Source: Chitinophagaceae bacterium
GTDB taxonomy: Bacteria > Bacteroidota > Bacteroidia > Chitinophagales > Chitinophagaceae
DNA length: 64,000 nt
Assembly: GCA_003168265.1 (NCBI GenBank)
Contig: PMSV01000002.1
Coordinates: 62,001 to 126,000 of the forward strand
Reading direction: 5' to 3'
Part shown: positions 44,701-53,920 of the stretch, piece by piece
How the letters are laid out: every line of letters begins with the position of its first letter
Position numbering within the stretch: position 1 is the stretch's first letter
The notes under the pieces: model-generated
The model's database searches: none
What the model saw: the letters and a program-made list of their open reading frames with translations, nothing else
What the model was told of the DNA's origin: nothing
Program-made: the position numbers and the translations under genes

Positions 44701-45954
44701 ATGGAAGTAAAAAGAGTTGTTGTTACGGGAATCGGCGCATTGACACCCTTGGGCAATAATGTACAGGAATATTGGAAGGGATTGATAAACGGTGTTTCTG
44801 GAGCGGATTTCATCACCCAGTTCGACGCATCTAAATTCAAGACCAGGTTTGCCTGCGAAATAAAAAATTTTGATCCACTTCAGCATTTCGAAAAAAAAGA
44901 AGCCCGCAAATTAGACCGATTTACACAAACAGCCCTTGCCGCCAGTGACGAAGCCGTTGCGGATGCATGTATTTCGAAGGAAAGTGTCAACACTGACCGG
45001 GTTGGCGTAGTTTTCGCCAGTGGCATTGGAGGAATCACTACTTTTCAGGAAGAAGTTTCCAATTTTGCCAGAGGCGATGGAACCCCTCGTTTCAACCCTT
45101 TTTTCATCCCAAAAATGATTCTCGACATTGCTGCTGGCCATATCTCCATGAGACATGGTTTGCGGGGCCCAAATTTTGCTGTGGTCAGCGCCTGCGCTTC
45201 ATCTACCAATGCAATCATGGAATCCTTCAACCTGATCAGACTGGGCCTGGCCGATATCATTCTAAGCGGCGGTTCGGAAAGTGTCATCATTGAAGCCGGG
45301 GTTGGAGGATTCAATGCCATGAAGGCCATGAGCGAACGCAATGATGACCCCAAAACGGCAAGCCGGCCCTATGATAAGGACAGAGATGGTTTTGTCATGG
45401 GAGAAGCGGCAGCCATCCTGGTCCTGGAGGAGTTGGAACTTGCAAAGGCTCGTGGAGCAAAAATTTATTGTGAGGTAGCCGGTTGCGGCGCAACTGCCGA
45501 CGCCCACCATATTACGGCCCCGCATCCCGAAGGATTAGGGGCAAAAAATGTAATGATGGCTGCCTTGAGGGATGCGGGCATGCTGGCATCAGACATAGAT
45601 TATATCAACACCCATGGCACTTCGACCCCTTTGGGAGATATTGCGGAAGTAAAGGCGGTGATGGATGTTTTCGGAGAACATGCCTACCGGATGAATATCA
45701 GTTCCACCAAATCGATGACAGGACATTGCCTTGGCGCCGCTGGTGTAATCGAGGCCATCGCCTGCGCAATGAGCGTCGTTCATGATAAGGTCCCACCCAC
45801 TATCAATCATTTTACGGATGATCCGGGACTGGATCCCAACCTGAATTTTACTTTCAATAAAGCCCAGTCCAGGAAAGTCAGAGCTGCTTTAAGCAATACT
45901 TTTGGTTTCGGGGGCCATAATGCCTGCGTCATTCTGAAAAAATATCAGGCCTGA
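44701..45954 (+). CDS. fabF: beta-ketoacyl-ACP synthase II
   Basis: 417 residues from ATG 44701; the in-frame TTG at 44662 adds 13 residues not found in the family. Condenses acyl-ACP with malonyl-ACP. Active-site Cys165 in VVSACASSTNAIMES, catalytic His residues in YINTHGTSTPLGD and MTGHCLGAAG, and the C-terminal SNTFGFGGHNACV are intact. The start MEVKRVVVTGIGALTPLG is typical FabF. Confidence 0.97.
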   Translation: MEVKRVVVTGIGALTPLGNNVQEYWKGLINGVSGADFITQFDASKFKTRFACEIKNFDPLQHFEKKEARKLDRFTQTALAASDEAVADACISKESVNTDRVGVVFASGIGGITTFQEEVSNFARGDGTPRFNPFFIPKMILDIAAGHISMRHGLRGPNFAVVSACASSTNAIMESFNLIRLGLADIILSGGSESVIIEAGVGGFNAMKAMSERNDDPKTASRPYDKDRDGFVMGEAAAILVLEELELAKARGAKIYCEVAGCGATADAHHITAPHPEGLGAKNVMMAALRDAGMLASDIDYINTHGTSTPLGDIAEVKAVMDVFGEHAYRMNISSTKSMTGHCLGAAGVIEAIACAMSVVHDKVPPTINHFTDDPGLDPNLNFTFNKAQSRKVRAALSNTFGFGGHNACVILKKYQA

Positions 45955-46044
45955 AAACTCTATTATGAGAGGCAAAATAAAATTTATTTAGCGTTCCATC
46001 GTTTAAAATTTTTTAACTGACCTAAAAATTAGTAGCTTTTCTTC

Positions 46045-46776
46045 GTGGGAATACTGGAACGCATCATAAGAAATAATTCATCCACCGCATCTTTTAGAAA
46101 GCAATTGAAAAACGTACTGGGATTTGCACCCGGAAAAATCATTCTCTATAAGACAGCGCTTACGCACCGTTCCCTCAAAGACAAATCCGACGAGAACAAT
46201 GAAAGGCTTGAATACCTGGGAGATGCCGTTCTGAGCGCCATCATTGCGGATTTTCTTTTCAAGAAATACCCTTATAAAGAGGAAGGATTCCTGACAGAAA
46301 TGCGGAGCAAAATGGTCAACCGCAATCAATTGAACGATATTGCAGTGAAAATGGGGCTGAAAAAGATCAGCTATTTCAATAAATTCGATAGCTCATTGAA
46401 AATGAGCCAAATATTCGGCAATACCCTTGAAGCCGTCGTTGGGGCCATTTACCTGGACAAGGGTTTTGAGAAAACCAATAAATGGGTCATGGAGCGGGTG
46501 ATCCAACCTTATTTGTTTCTTGAGGATCTTGAGGCACTTGAGATAAATCACAAGAATAAATTGTACGGCTGGGCCAACAAGAACAGCAAAAACCTGGAAT
46601 TCGAGACCCTCGATGAACACATGGAGGCCGGAAGAAGGCTTTTTACTGTAGGGGCTGTTGTGGACGGCCAAATATTGGCCCAGGGAAAGGCATATAATAA
46701 AAAAGACGCCAGCCAGATTGCCGCTCAGGTCGCAATAGATAAGCTGGGTTTAAATAAGAATCTGGTCGAGGAATAG
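46045..46776 (+). CDS. rnc: ribonuclease III
   Basis: 243 residues with a GTG start at 46045. Cleaves double-stranded RNA, including rRNA precursors. Catalytic signature NERLEYLGDAVLSAIIADFLF, a second acidic site LEAVVGAIYLDKG and a C-terminal double-stranded-RNA-binding domain (NPxx-type replaced by NKKDASQIAAQVAIDKLG). It follows fabF by 90 bases. Upstream TAGCTTTT is a one-base-off -7 candidate. Confidence 0.95.
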   Translation: MGILERIIRNNSSTASFRKQLKNVLGFAPGKIILYKTALTHRSLKDKSDENNERLEYLGDAVLSAIIADFLFKKYPYKEEGFLTEMRSKMVNRNQLNDIAVKMGLKKISYFNKFDSSLKMSQIFGNTLEAVVGAIYLDKGFEKTNKWVMERVIQPYLFLEDLEALEINHKNKLYGWANKNSKNLEFETLDEHMEAGRRLFTVGAVVDGQILAQGKAYNKKDASQIAAQVAIDKLGLNKNLVEE

Positions 46777-47102
46777 GCTCAAAAAATTTTCAAATATCAA
46801 AAAAAATTATTTACTTAGTAGTAAATTTGATATATTTATATATCGCACTCCCCCAGTTTAAAGAACTTTCGTCTCTAATAGATTCCCTAACTCCTTTGAA
46901 AGACGATCTATATCTTTTTTTTCAATACATTCGTACCGCTTACCGCCTGGTCAAATGAGGCATCGCCATCTAACCAGCATGATATGTCTAATTGTTTGAT
47001 TATTAGCGGTTGGTACATCAAATCCATCCTTAGGATACCTCGCCACAAATCCACATACTATGGTTTACCCTTAACCACATTTTTTAAATTAATGCATTTA
47101 GT
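46777..47102. other. 326-bp intergenic region between rnc and a T9SS cargo gene
   Basis: AT-rich left part with an inverted repeat ATTTAC-ttagta-GTAAAT (46809-46826) merging into an exact -7 box TAAATTTG (46822-46829). If used, the following gene would have a leader of about 270 bases. No open frame, tRNA or terminator seen. Confidence 0.5.
46809..46829 (+). promoter_or_regulatory. inverted repeat fused to a -7 box
   Basis: Six-base arms ATTTAC/GTAAAT around six bases; the right arm forms part of TAAATTTG. A protein bound to the palindrome would cover the promoter. Confidence 0.4.
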
Positions 47103-48182
47103 ATGAAAAAGCTTTACTTTCTGGCTACTGTATTGATCTTTGGATTAACAGGTATAGTTTCAGCACAGTATACTGCCACAAATTCCGGATACTGGAGCAA
47201 TACCGTTACCTGGGCTCCTGGAACATTTCCTTCTACAATTTGTAATAATTGTACAATCACAATCAATGCAGGCATCATTGTGCAATTGGATGAACATGTC
47301 GAATTGGCCGGAAATACCGTATTCACCCTTCAGGATGGAGCGGAAATCGTCATCGGAGCCAGCACAGGCACTTCGATCACTACCGGATATAATATCGTTA
47401 TGGATACCCTTCCCGGTAACTCAACGATTGTGCTATCCACTCCCACCAGCGCGATCATTGCTTCTGCTGCAAGCACTTATGATGGGGTTTTTATCGGGCC
47501 ATTTCCAAGCTCACTTTATCAGAAAATCATCGGCAATCCCCCCACTTTATTCCTGGGGGGAGAAGCGAGTGGAACCGCACCTGCCGCTTATGGTACAGAG
47601 CTGACTGGTTCCCATGTATTGTTTTCCGGCGGAACCCTGCCTCTAGTGCTCGCCAGTTTCACCGCTTCGCTTGACAATAACCAATCATTGGTCTCTTGGA
47701 CTACTTCTCAGGAATCCAATCTCAAGGTTTTTGAAGTGCTCCGCAGCGGAGATGGGACCAATTGGGTAACGATCGGTTCGGTACCGGCCAAAGGCAATTC
47801 TTCCACAGCTACCAATTATTCTTTCACCGATGCTTCGCCGCTTCCCGGAAATAACTATTACAGACTCGAATCGGTGGACGAGGATCTGCATGTTGCACTG
47901 TCGAATGTGGCGCTTGTACAATCTTCCCTGATCCGCGGTCTGCGTATTGTCAATCCGGCCAGGGGCTTTGTTCAGGTGATCCTGGGTTCCGATATTGGAT
48001 CAAAGGTCACTTTGCGCCTGTTCAATGAGAATGGCCAGTTAATGCAGGAAAAACCAGTCAGCAACGGTGCAAATTCTACAGTGATGTTCCCTGTAAACAC
48101 CTATCCCAGTGGCATTTATACACTATCAGTGCAATCCTCCGGTGGTTCCAACAGCAGTTTCCGCGTGTTGATCACCAATTGA
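47103..48182 (+). CDS. secreted T9SS cargo protein with C-terminal sorting domain
   Basis: 359 residues. Signal peptide MKKLYFLATVLIFGLTGIVSAQ. N-terminal half: a beta-helix-like region (WSNTVTWAPGTFPSTICNNC...TITINAGIIVQLDEHVEL). Then a fibronectin-like module LPLVLASFTASLDNNQSLVS, WTTSQESNLKVFEVLRSGDG and NNYYRLESVDED, closed by a type A sorting domain (LRLFNENGQLMQE...YPSGIYTLSV...FRVLITN). The module is shared with the gene at 49789. Surface or extracellular; no enzyme site seen. Confidence 0.87.
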   Translation: MKKLYFLATVLIFGLTGIVSAQYTATNSGYWSNTVTWAPGTFPSTICNNCTITINAGIIVQLDEHVELAGNTVFTLQDGAEIVIGASTGTSITTGYNIVMDTLPGNSTIVLSTPTSAIIASAASTYDGVFIGPFPSSLYQKIIGNPPTLFLGGEASGTAPAAYGTELTGSHVLFSGGTLPLVLASFTASLDNNQSLVSWTTSQESNLKVFEVLRSGDGTNWVTIGSVPAKGNSSTATNYSFTDASPLPGNNYYRLESVDEDLHVALSNVALVQSSLIRGLRIVNPARGFVQVILGSDIGSKVTLRLFNENGQLMQEKPVSNGANSTVMFPVNTYPSGIYTLSVQSSGGSNSSFRVLITN

Positions 48183-48204
48183 TAAAGAAATAAGATCTTT
48201 TTAG

Positions 48205-48235
48205 AAAGGGCCCAGTATCGCTGGGCCCTTTTTTT
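48205..48235 (+). terminator. strong intrinsic terminator
   Basis: Eleven-base arms AAAGGGCCCAG (48205-48215) and CTGGGCCCTTT (48221-48231) around TATCG, followed by more Ts. It lies 22 bases after the stop of the T9SS cargo gene. Confidence 0.9.
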
Positions 48236-48421
48236 CAAGGTATTTGACCTGGCCTTTTGCTTCGGATAGAGAGGAGAAGAATTCAGGTGGATCCCCCATT
48301 CAGCATTTTCGATACCGTTGAATTCCTCTTCCAGCTTAGGCTTGGACATAATAAACCCCACCCTTTGGAGTTATTAGGTTAGAGCGCAGTATCCAATTAT
48401 CCATGCGACAAAACCAATCGT

Positions 48422-49561
48422 ATGAAAACTTCATGGAAGTCCGTGTACCTGATGATTCCGATGGTCATTTTCGGTACACTTCCGGCCCTTTCCCAATGCA
48501 ACGGCATATCTCAAAGCATGAGCTTTGACACCGTGATGATAGGAACGGGCAATAGCTCTCATTTAATCACCCTTTCTCAGTTTGATCCTTCTATTGGCAC
48601 TCTTTATGCCACAAATATCAATTCTACCATTTCTGTCAATTATGGATTTTCCTTGGGAAATATACTGGATACGCCGGTGAATTTTTCGGTTACTGTGGGC
48701 CGGTATGATTCCTTCTACAGTTCAGCCCTGAGCGCTCCCCATGCCAACCTGGTAAATACGCGACTTGGCAGCTATCTGTTGAATCCGGGAGATACAATCA
48801 CTGAAGCACCCTCGGATATCCTCTATCGCTATCAGATTAATGATAGCATTATATCCGATATTGCTCCTTTTCTTGGTACAAATACCATACAATTCAAGTA
48901 CAGACCTATCACCTATACAAATCTTACAGGCAGCGAGCTCTATTATTACAGCGCTTCGGCAAGCGATACCGTACATTTTACCATCACTTATTATTATTGC
49001 AGTAATACGGTACTTGCCAATCAGATTGGAAGTTTTTCGGCCCAAAAGGAAGGCAGTCAGGTGAGGCTTATATGGAATAGTCCGGCCAGCCAGTCCGGCA
49101 TGAATTTCGAAGTGGAAGAAGGAACCGGCAGCAATCTTTTAAATCCGGTGGCCCTTGTAGCTGCGGAAACCGACGACAGTGTCTACTCATATAATTATTT
49201 TCTTAGTCCAAACGATCAGGGCATGCTTTATTTCAGATTAAAGATCATCAGTAGTACGGGACAGGTAAGCTATTCCGAGATCCGTATTGTAGATGTTTCA
49301 ATAACTTCCGTAAATGGCCAATTTGCAGTTTATCCGAACCCCAATGCGGGTCATCTGAATATTTCTTTTCCGGATCAGGGTGATTGGTCTATCGGTATCT
49401 ACGCTGTTACCGGCAATCTGATTGAATTTTCAAAGGCATTTCATTGCACCCAGACCGTGGTCGACCTGCCGGCCGGGCTTAGTTCAGGCGTATATTTTAT
49501 AAGGGCCTGCAATATAGAAACCGGAGAAAAGATCAATCAGTCCATCCTCTATAAGCACTAA
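48422..49561 (+). CDS. secreted T9SS cargo, choice-of-anchor E-type domain
   Basis: 379 residues. Signal peptide (MIPMVIFGTLPALSQ). The middle (LITLSQFDPSIGTLYATNIN...VNYGFSLGN) fits the choice-of-anchor E domain, a beta-rich surface module. A short interaction module (SFSAQKEGSQVRLIWNSPAS) leads to the sorting domain FAVYPNPNAGHLNISFPDQG...LSSGVYFIRACN...INQSILYKH. No catalytic motif. Second of three consecutive cargo genes, isolated by the terminator upstream. Confidence 0.85.
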   Translation: MKTSWKSVYLMIPMVIFGTLPALSQCNGISQSMSFDTVMIGTGNSSHLITLSQFDPSIGTLYATNINSTISVNYGFSLGNILDTPVNFSVTVGRYDSFYSSALSAPHANLVNTRLGSYLLNPGDTITEAPSDILYRYQINDSIISDIAPFLGTNTIQFKYRPITYTNLTGSELYYYSASASDTVHFTITYYYCSNTVLANQIGSFSAQKEGSQVRLIWNSPASQSGMNFEVEEGTGSNLLNPVALVAAETDDSVYSYNYFLSPNDQGMLYFRLKIISSTGQVSYSEIRIVDVSITSVNGQFAVYPNPNAGHLNISFPDQGDWSIGIYAVTGNLIEFSKAFHCTQTVVDLPAGLSSGVYFIRACNIETGEKINQSILYKH

Positions 49562-49583
49562 TTAACCAATCTCTGATAAGGGC

Positions 49584-49614
49584 TTGTATATTCAAAAAAC
49601 CCGACTTATATTTA
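49584..49614 (+). promoter_or_regulatory. candidate promoter TTG-N20-TATATTTA
   Basis: TTG at 49584-49586, 20 bases, TATATTTA at 49607-49614 (one base off consensus). Would give the next gene a leader of about 170 bases. Confidence 0.35.
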
Positions 49615-49788
49615 TGCCCGTTCCTCCAGTGGAATAGCTCGCTTACTGAATTTCCGATCCTATTTATTTACTGCAAATTGTTGATTGGACAATCCTCTTT
49701 AAAATCTCTCTGAAATTCATTTCCAAGGAATGGCCAGCCCATTGTTGATGGATCCCTTCATCTGTGAACCTTTAATGTCCTTTCTGGT

Positions 49789-50979
49789 ATGCCAAAATTT
49801 TACAAATCAGTTTTACTGTTGGCCATAGGTTTATTATTCATGTTTACCTGTTTTTCCCAAATCAGTTGGATAAATAACGGAGGAAACCCCGGAGAAGGAA
49901 ATTTTACAATTTCCGGAACGGGTGCCGTTTCCAGCCTGGATACAGCAGGTGATATCGCATTTGCAAAGCATGTTTCCCCCGACGGAATCTATTATACCTG
50001 CAATAATTGTGCGATCAATATTGAAATTTCAGGCCAGTTCACAATTGACTATCCGTTATATTTATTTAATTCTGCTATCTATATCGGCAAGACAGGGATT
50101 GGAAATGTCAATTCAACGGCCAGCTTTTACGTGGAGGGAAGTTTGACCAATTCAAGACAGGCTCTATACCTGGATGGAAACTCCTCTTTGCAATTGGTCA
50201 GTTCAGGTAATTTCATTTCCCTGCAAAGCTCCCCGACAGCTTTCATTTATTATAATTTTCAAGGCAATGAGAACAGCCTGGCGCCTGCGGGCACCCTCCA
50301 GTTTACGGGCACCCAGACCTATCCCCTTTGTGGTAATAGTTCAACAGGAACCATTGCCTACAGTTGTTCCTCGGGTCTGGCCAATGGGCCTTCAATTCTT
50401 ACGGCCAACGGCTTTACCGCTTCCGTTGCGCTTCCCATAGTGCTGGTGGAATTCACGGCCGACCTGGTCTCCAATAATAGTGTTGTCATGAATTGGAGCA
50501 CCCAGACGGAAACCAATCTAGGTTATTTCACTGTCGAAAGAAGCACCGATGGAGCCAACTGGAATGCTATCGGAACGGTTGTGGCAGTCGGCAATTCTCA
50601 AGTGGAATCCAATTATACCTTTAGGGACAATGGTCCTTTCCCTGGCTCCAATTATTACAGGCTGGGCGTCACTGACCTGGATAATAAGTCCGGCTTTACA
50701 CAGACGCAATTGGTGGAGAAGCCCGTAACTTCCGTTTTCAGGATATTTCCTAATCCGGCAAGAAATTACACGGATGTATCGATAAGCAACGGCCAGTATG
50801 GAACCTTAAAACTGCTCAGCATATATGGTCAGGTCCTGCAACAACAAAATGTCAGCGTCGCCAATGCAGGGACGACATTCAATTTCTCCATGGCTAATTA
50901 TCCGGCAGGAAATTATCTGATTGAATTTCTCGGGCCCAACGGCGCAAAACAAAACAGTCTGCTGACCCTTCTGCATTGA
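49789..50979 (+). CDS. secreted T9SS cargo protein, paralogue of the gene at 47103
   Basis: 396 residues. Signal peptide (LLLAIGLLFMFTCFSQ). The N-terminal beta-rich part carries TCNNCAINIEISGQF, echoing the CNNC of the 47103 product. It is followed by LPIVLVEFTADLVSNNSVVM, NWSTQTETNLGYFTVERSTD and NYYRLGVTDLDN, the same module as in that gene, and a sorting domain (FRIFPNPARNYTDVSI...YPAGNYLIEF...NSLLTLLH). Likely a surface adhesin or structural cargo; no enzyme motif. Confidence 0.86.
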   Translation: MPKFYKSVLLLAIGLLFMFTCFSQISWINNGGNPGEGNFTISGTGAVSSLDTAGDIAFAKHVSPDGIYYTCNNCAINIEISGQFTIDYPLYLFNSAIYIGKTGIGNVNSTASFYVEGSLTNSRQALYLDGNSSLQLVSSGNFISLQSSPTAFIYYNFQGNENSLAPAGTLQFTGTQTYPLCGNSSTGTIAYSCSSGLANGPSILTANGFTASVALPIVLVEFTADLVSNNSVVMNWSTQTETNLGYFTVERSTDGANWNAIGTVVAVGNSQVESNYTFRDNGPFPGSNYYRLGVTDLDNKSGFTQTQLVEKPVTSVFRIFPNPARNYTDVSISNGQYGTLKLLSIYGQVLQQQNVSVANAGTTFNFSMANYPAGNYLIEFLGPNGAKQNSLLTLLH

Positions 50980-50990
50980 TCCGGAAGAGA

Positions 50991-51395
50991 TTAAATTTTA
51001 TTTTCCATGCACAATTCAACCAGGAGGCCGCCTGTCGTTTTGGGATGCAGGAAGCAAACCATTTTATTGTCGGCGCCGGGCATGGGCAGGCTATTGATCA
51101 GTTTAAAACCCAGTCCTTCCAACCTCTTCATTTCCGAACGGATATCGCTTACTTCAAACGCTATATGGTGAATCCCTTCCCCTTTCTTTTCTATATATTG
51201 GGCGATGACACCTGTATCATCGAGGCTTTCGAGCAATTCAATCTTGGTTTTACCTGTTCGGAAAAAAGCAGTCTGCACTTTTTCTGATTCAACCTCCTCC
51301 TTCTTATAACATTCGGTATTGAGCAGTTTTTCGAAGAGGGGGATGGACTGATCCAGGTTCTTTACAGCAATACCTATATGTTCAACATGGGTCAT
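50991..51395 (-). CDS. mce: methylmalonyl-CoA epimerase
   Basis: 134 residues from ATG 51395. Glyoxalase-fold protein that interconverts (R)- and (S)-methylmalonyl-CoA in propionate metabolism. Metal and active-site pattern: VEHIGIAVKNLDQSI, KIELLES, GIHHIAFEV and GLLVELC, matching His-Gln/Glu ligands of the family. It converges with the T9SS cargo gene upstream on the plus strand. A near-consensus -7 box TATTTTTA lies on the minus strand at 51417-51410. Confidence 0.93.
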   Translation of the reverse strand: MTHVEHIGIAVKNLDQSIPLFEKLLNTECYKKEEVESEKVQTAFFRTGKTKIELLESLDDTGVIAQYIEKKGEGIHHIAFEVSDIRSEMKRLEGLGFKLINSLPMPGADNKMVCFLHPKTTGGLLVELCMENKI

Positions 51396-51499
51396 CAAGG
51401 AAGTTTTTGTAAAAATAATGAATGTCGGGATGCCATGAATCAATCTTAACTTTAGTATCGGTGATGTCCATGGAGCCGAAAACCTTTAACCAGTCACTT

Positions 51500-51916
51500 A
51501 TGGCAAAAAATAAAACTACCGAAACCTCTCTCAATGTTGGTGAATTTATAGGCACGATTAAGGGTGAGACAAAACGTGAGGATAGTCTTGCTCTTATCCG
51601 GATAATAAAAAAACAAACAGGACTCGAGCCGAAAATCTGGGGTTCAAGTATAATAGGATTTGGCAGCTATCATTACAAATACGAAAGCGGACACGAAGGG
51701 GATTGCCCGCTTTTGGGATTTTCACCCAGAGCGGAGGCAATTGTCCTCTATTTTTGCAGCCAATTTGAAAAACGCGAAGAACTACTTGAAAAATTAGGGA
51801 AGCACAAAACGGGGAAGGGCTGCGTTTATGTGAAAAAACTCTCTGACATCGATATTGAGATTCTCCAAAAAATGATTGCAAATCATATGAAGCAGATGCG
51901 GGAAATTTATATATAA
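51500..51916 (+). CDS. DUF1801-family protein
   Basis: 138 residues from ATG 51500. Conserved core KREDSLALIRIIKKQTGLEP, IWGSSIIGFGSYHYKYESGH, LLGFSPRAEAIVLY and LGKHKTGKGCVYVKKL is the typical DUF1801 pattern. Function of the family is not established. Followed after 20 bases by a second, more distant DUF1801-like gene on the same strand. Confidence 0.85.
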   Translation: MAKNKTTETSLNVGEFIGTIKGETKREDSLALIRIIKKQTGLEPKIWGSSIIGFGSYHYKYESGHEGDCPLLGFSPRAEAIVLYFCSQFEKREELLEKLGKHKTGKGCVYVKKLSDIDIEILQKMIANHMKQMREIYI

Positions 51917-51936
51917 GGATCGCAAATTAAAAAAAT

Positions 51937-52338
51937 ATGGATGAAAAAATCAACAGCTATATAGCATCCCAACCTCAGGGCAGATGGAGTATCCTAGCTG
52001 CCTTACATGCGATAATTCTTGAAGAGGACAAAACTGTTATAGCAGCGATTGCACCAATGATGGGAAAAGAAATGATAGTTTACAAAAGCAGCGGAGCAAT
52101 GAAATATGGGCTCGCCAGCGGGAAAAATCACATGTCATTTCATGTTTTACCCATGTATGCTTCAAAGCCAATTTTCGAAAAGTATAAATCGGTCTTAAAT
52201 GAGGCGAATTTTCAAAAGGGTTGCATCAATTTCGACAAGGCTGAGAAAATGCCATTGGATAAAGTCCGTCAATTGGTCAATTATTCTTCCAAAGTTGATC
52301 TGCTAAAAATTCGGGAAGAGTATCAAAAGAAGAAATAA
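51937..52338 (+). CDS. DUF1801/YdhG-like protein
   Basis: 133 residues. Starts DEKINSYIASQPQGRWSILAALHAIILEED, then MMGKEMIVYKSSGAMKYGLASGKNHMSFHV, which fits the YdhG-like group sometimes described as iron-chaperone-like. No metal site is obvious. Probably co-transcribed with the DUF1801 gene before it, and lies just upstream of iscS and iscA-like genes, which makes an iron-linked role possible but unproven. Confidence 0.7.
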   Translation: MDEKINSYIASQPQGRWSILAALHAIILEEDKTVIAAIAPMMGKEMIVYKSSGAMKYGLASGKNHMSFHVLPMYASKPIFEKYKSVLNEANFQKGCINFDKAEKMPLDKVRQLVNYSSKVDLLKIREEYQKKK

Positions 52339-52381
52339 TCATGGCCCAAGGTTCAAAATTAATTACCTGATTGTTTCTGAC

Positions 52382-52389
52382 TAATTTTG
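52382..52389 (+). promoter_or_regulatory. -7 box TAATTTTG before iscS-like gene
   Basis: TAnnTTTG match ending four bases before the ATG at 52394. Confidence 0.5.
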
Positions 52390-52393
52390 CATC

Positions 52394-53566
52394 ATGATCC
52401 AAAAGCCTGTTTACCTGGATTATAATGCTACTACTCCCTGCGATCCTGAGGTCCTGGAACGCATGCTGCCCTATTTCAGTCGGCATTTTGGCAATGCGGC
52501 CAGCCGGAACCATGCTTTTGGCTGGGTGGCAGAGGAAGCGGTGAGCCAGGCCAGGGAACAGATTGCTTCCCTGATCCATGCAGAACCTTCGGAGATTTAT
52601 TTCACTTCGGGAGCTACAGAATCTGTAAATCTGGCCTTGAAGGGATTGTATGAAATGTATGGGACCAACCGCAGCCATATTATTACCGTCAGTACGGAAC
52701 ATCAGGCGGTTCTGGACACTTGCCGGCACCTGGAAAAACTTGGTGCCCGGATCAGTTATCTTTCCGTTGATGCTGAAGGGCTGATCGACCTGGATGAACT
52801 AGATTCCCTAATTACAGATCAGACCCTGGTAATCGCCATTATGTATGCCAATAATGAAACGGGCGTAATACAGCCCGTCGAGGAAATTGGTCGAATTGCA
52901 AAGAAAAGGAACCTGTTTTTCTTCAGCGACGCCACACAAGCCCTGGGAAAGGTTCCTGTGGATGTGAATCGGGATGGGATCGATCTGATGGCCATAAATG
53001 CTCATAAACTTTATGGACCAAAGGGCATTGGGGGAATTTTTTTACGCAGGCGTTCTCCCAGGGTCCGGATCTACCCTCAAATGGATGGTGGTGGCCATGA
53101 AAAGGGGATCAGGAGTGGCACGCTGAATATTCCTGGAATTGTGGGTTTCGGTAAAGCCTGTGAACTCGCTGGTCAAATGGATACAAAACAGGTGACTTCC
53201 CTTCGGGAATTGAGGGACAGGTTGGAAAGCGGGATTCTTGATCTCGCGGGTGGCGCAACGATTAACGGTAAAAATGCCCCGCGGCTGTCCAATACCAGCA
53301 ATATTTGCTTTTCCGGTTCCGAGGTAAGGGACGATGGAATGCTATCCGCTCTTTCCAAATCGGTGGCTGTTTCCTCTGGTTCGGCTTGCAGTTCGGCTTC
53401 CCAGCATCCGAGCCATGTATTGAAAGCCATGGGATTAACAGATAGGGAGGCCTATGCTTCCATTCGGTTTTCTGTTGGCAGGTTCAGTTATATTGAAGAG
53501 ATCGATTTTGCTATAGAACAGGTTGGCAAGGTATTAGAAGGATTGAGGAAGGTGCGGATAAACTAA
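52394..53566 (+). CDS. iscS: cysteine desulfurase (IscS/NifS type)
   Basis: 390 residues. PLP enzyme that takes sulfur from cysteine for Fe-S clusters. Start KPVYLDYNATTPCDPEVL; VNLALKGLYEMYGTNRSHII; Schiff-base Lys in INAHKLYGPKGIGGIF; sulfur-accepting Cys loop SSGSACSSASQHPSHVL. Length is normal. Next to an IscA-type scaffold gene 27 bases downstream; IscU is not in the window. Confidence 0.94.
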   Translation: MIQKPVYLDYNATTPCDPEVLERMLPYFSRHFGNAASRNHAFGWVAEEAVSQAREQIASLIHAEPSEIYFTSGATESVNLALKGLYEMYGTNRSHIITVSTEHQAVLDTCRHLEKLGARISYLSVDAEGLIDLDELDSLITDQTLVIAIMYANNETGVIQPVEEIGRIAKKRNLFFFSDATQALGKVPVDVNRDGIDLMAINAHKLYGPKGIGGIFLRRRSPRVRIYPQMDGGGHEKGIRSGTLNIPGIVGFGKACELAGQMDTKQVTSLRELRDRLESGILDLAGGATINGKNAPRLSNTSNICFSGSEVRDDGMLSALSKSVAVSSGSACSSASQHPSHVLKAMGLTDREAYASIRFSVGRFSYIEEIDFAIEQVGKVLEGLRKVRIN

Positions 53567-53593
53567 GTGATGGTTTAAATTGTAATCTATATC

Positions 53594-53920
53594 ATGTTAT
53601 ACGTTAGCGATAAGGCAAAAGAAAAGATAGAACGCTTAATGCAAGAAGGCGCTATATCCCGGGAACATTTCCTTCGGGTATCGGTCGTAGGCGGAGGCTG
53701 CTCCGGATTGAGTTATAAACTGGATTTTGATAAGGAAGAAAAACCTATGGATCAGGTCTTTGAAGACAAAGGAATCAGAGTCGTAACCGATCTGAAAAGC
53801 TTTTTATACCTGGTAAATACCAGCCTGGAATTTTCTGATGGCCTGAATGGAAAAGGTTTTTATTTTAACAATCCCAATGCTTCCCGAACCTGCGCTTGCG
53901 GGGAAAGTTTCGCAGTCTGA
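53594..53920 (+). CDS. iron-sulfur cluster assembly protein (IscA/HesB family)
   Basis: 108 residues. A-type carrier with the three conserved cysteines Cys36 (GGGCSGLSY), Cys100 and Cys102 (TCACGESF). It receives or carries an Fe-S cluster or iron for apoproteins. Lies directly after iscS and is probably in the same transcript. IscA, ErpA and SufA cannot be separated by eye. Confidence 0.92.
   Translation: MLYVSDKAKEKIERLMQEGAISREHFLRVSVVGGGCSGLSYKLDFDKEEKPMDQVFEDKGIRVVTDLKSFLYLVNTSLEFSDGLNGKGFYFNNPNASRTCACGESFAV

Noticed and set aside
48116-48361. 81-codon minus-strand open frame
   Set aside because: Runs through the terminator hairpin and antisense to the T9SS cargo gene; an antisense shadow.
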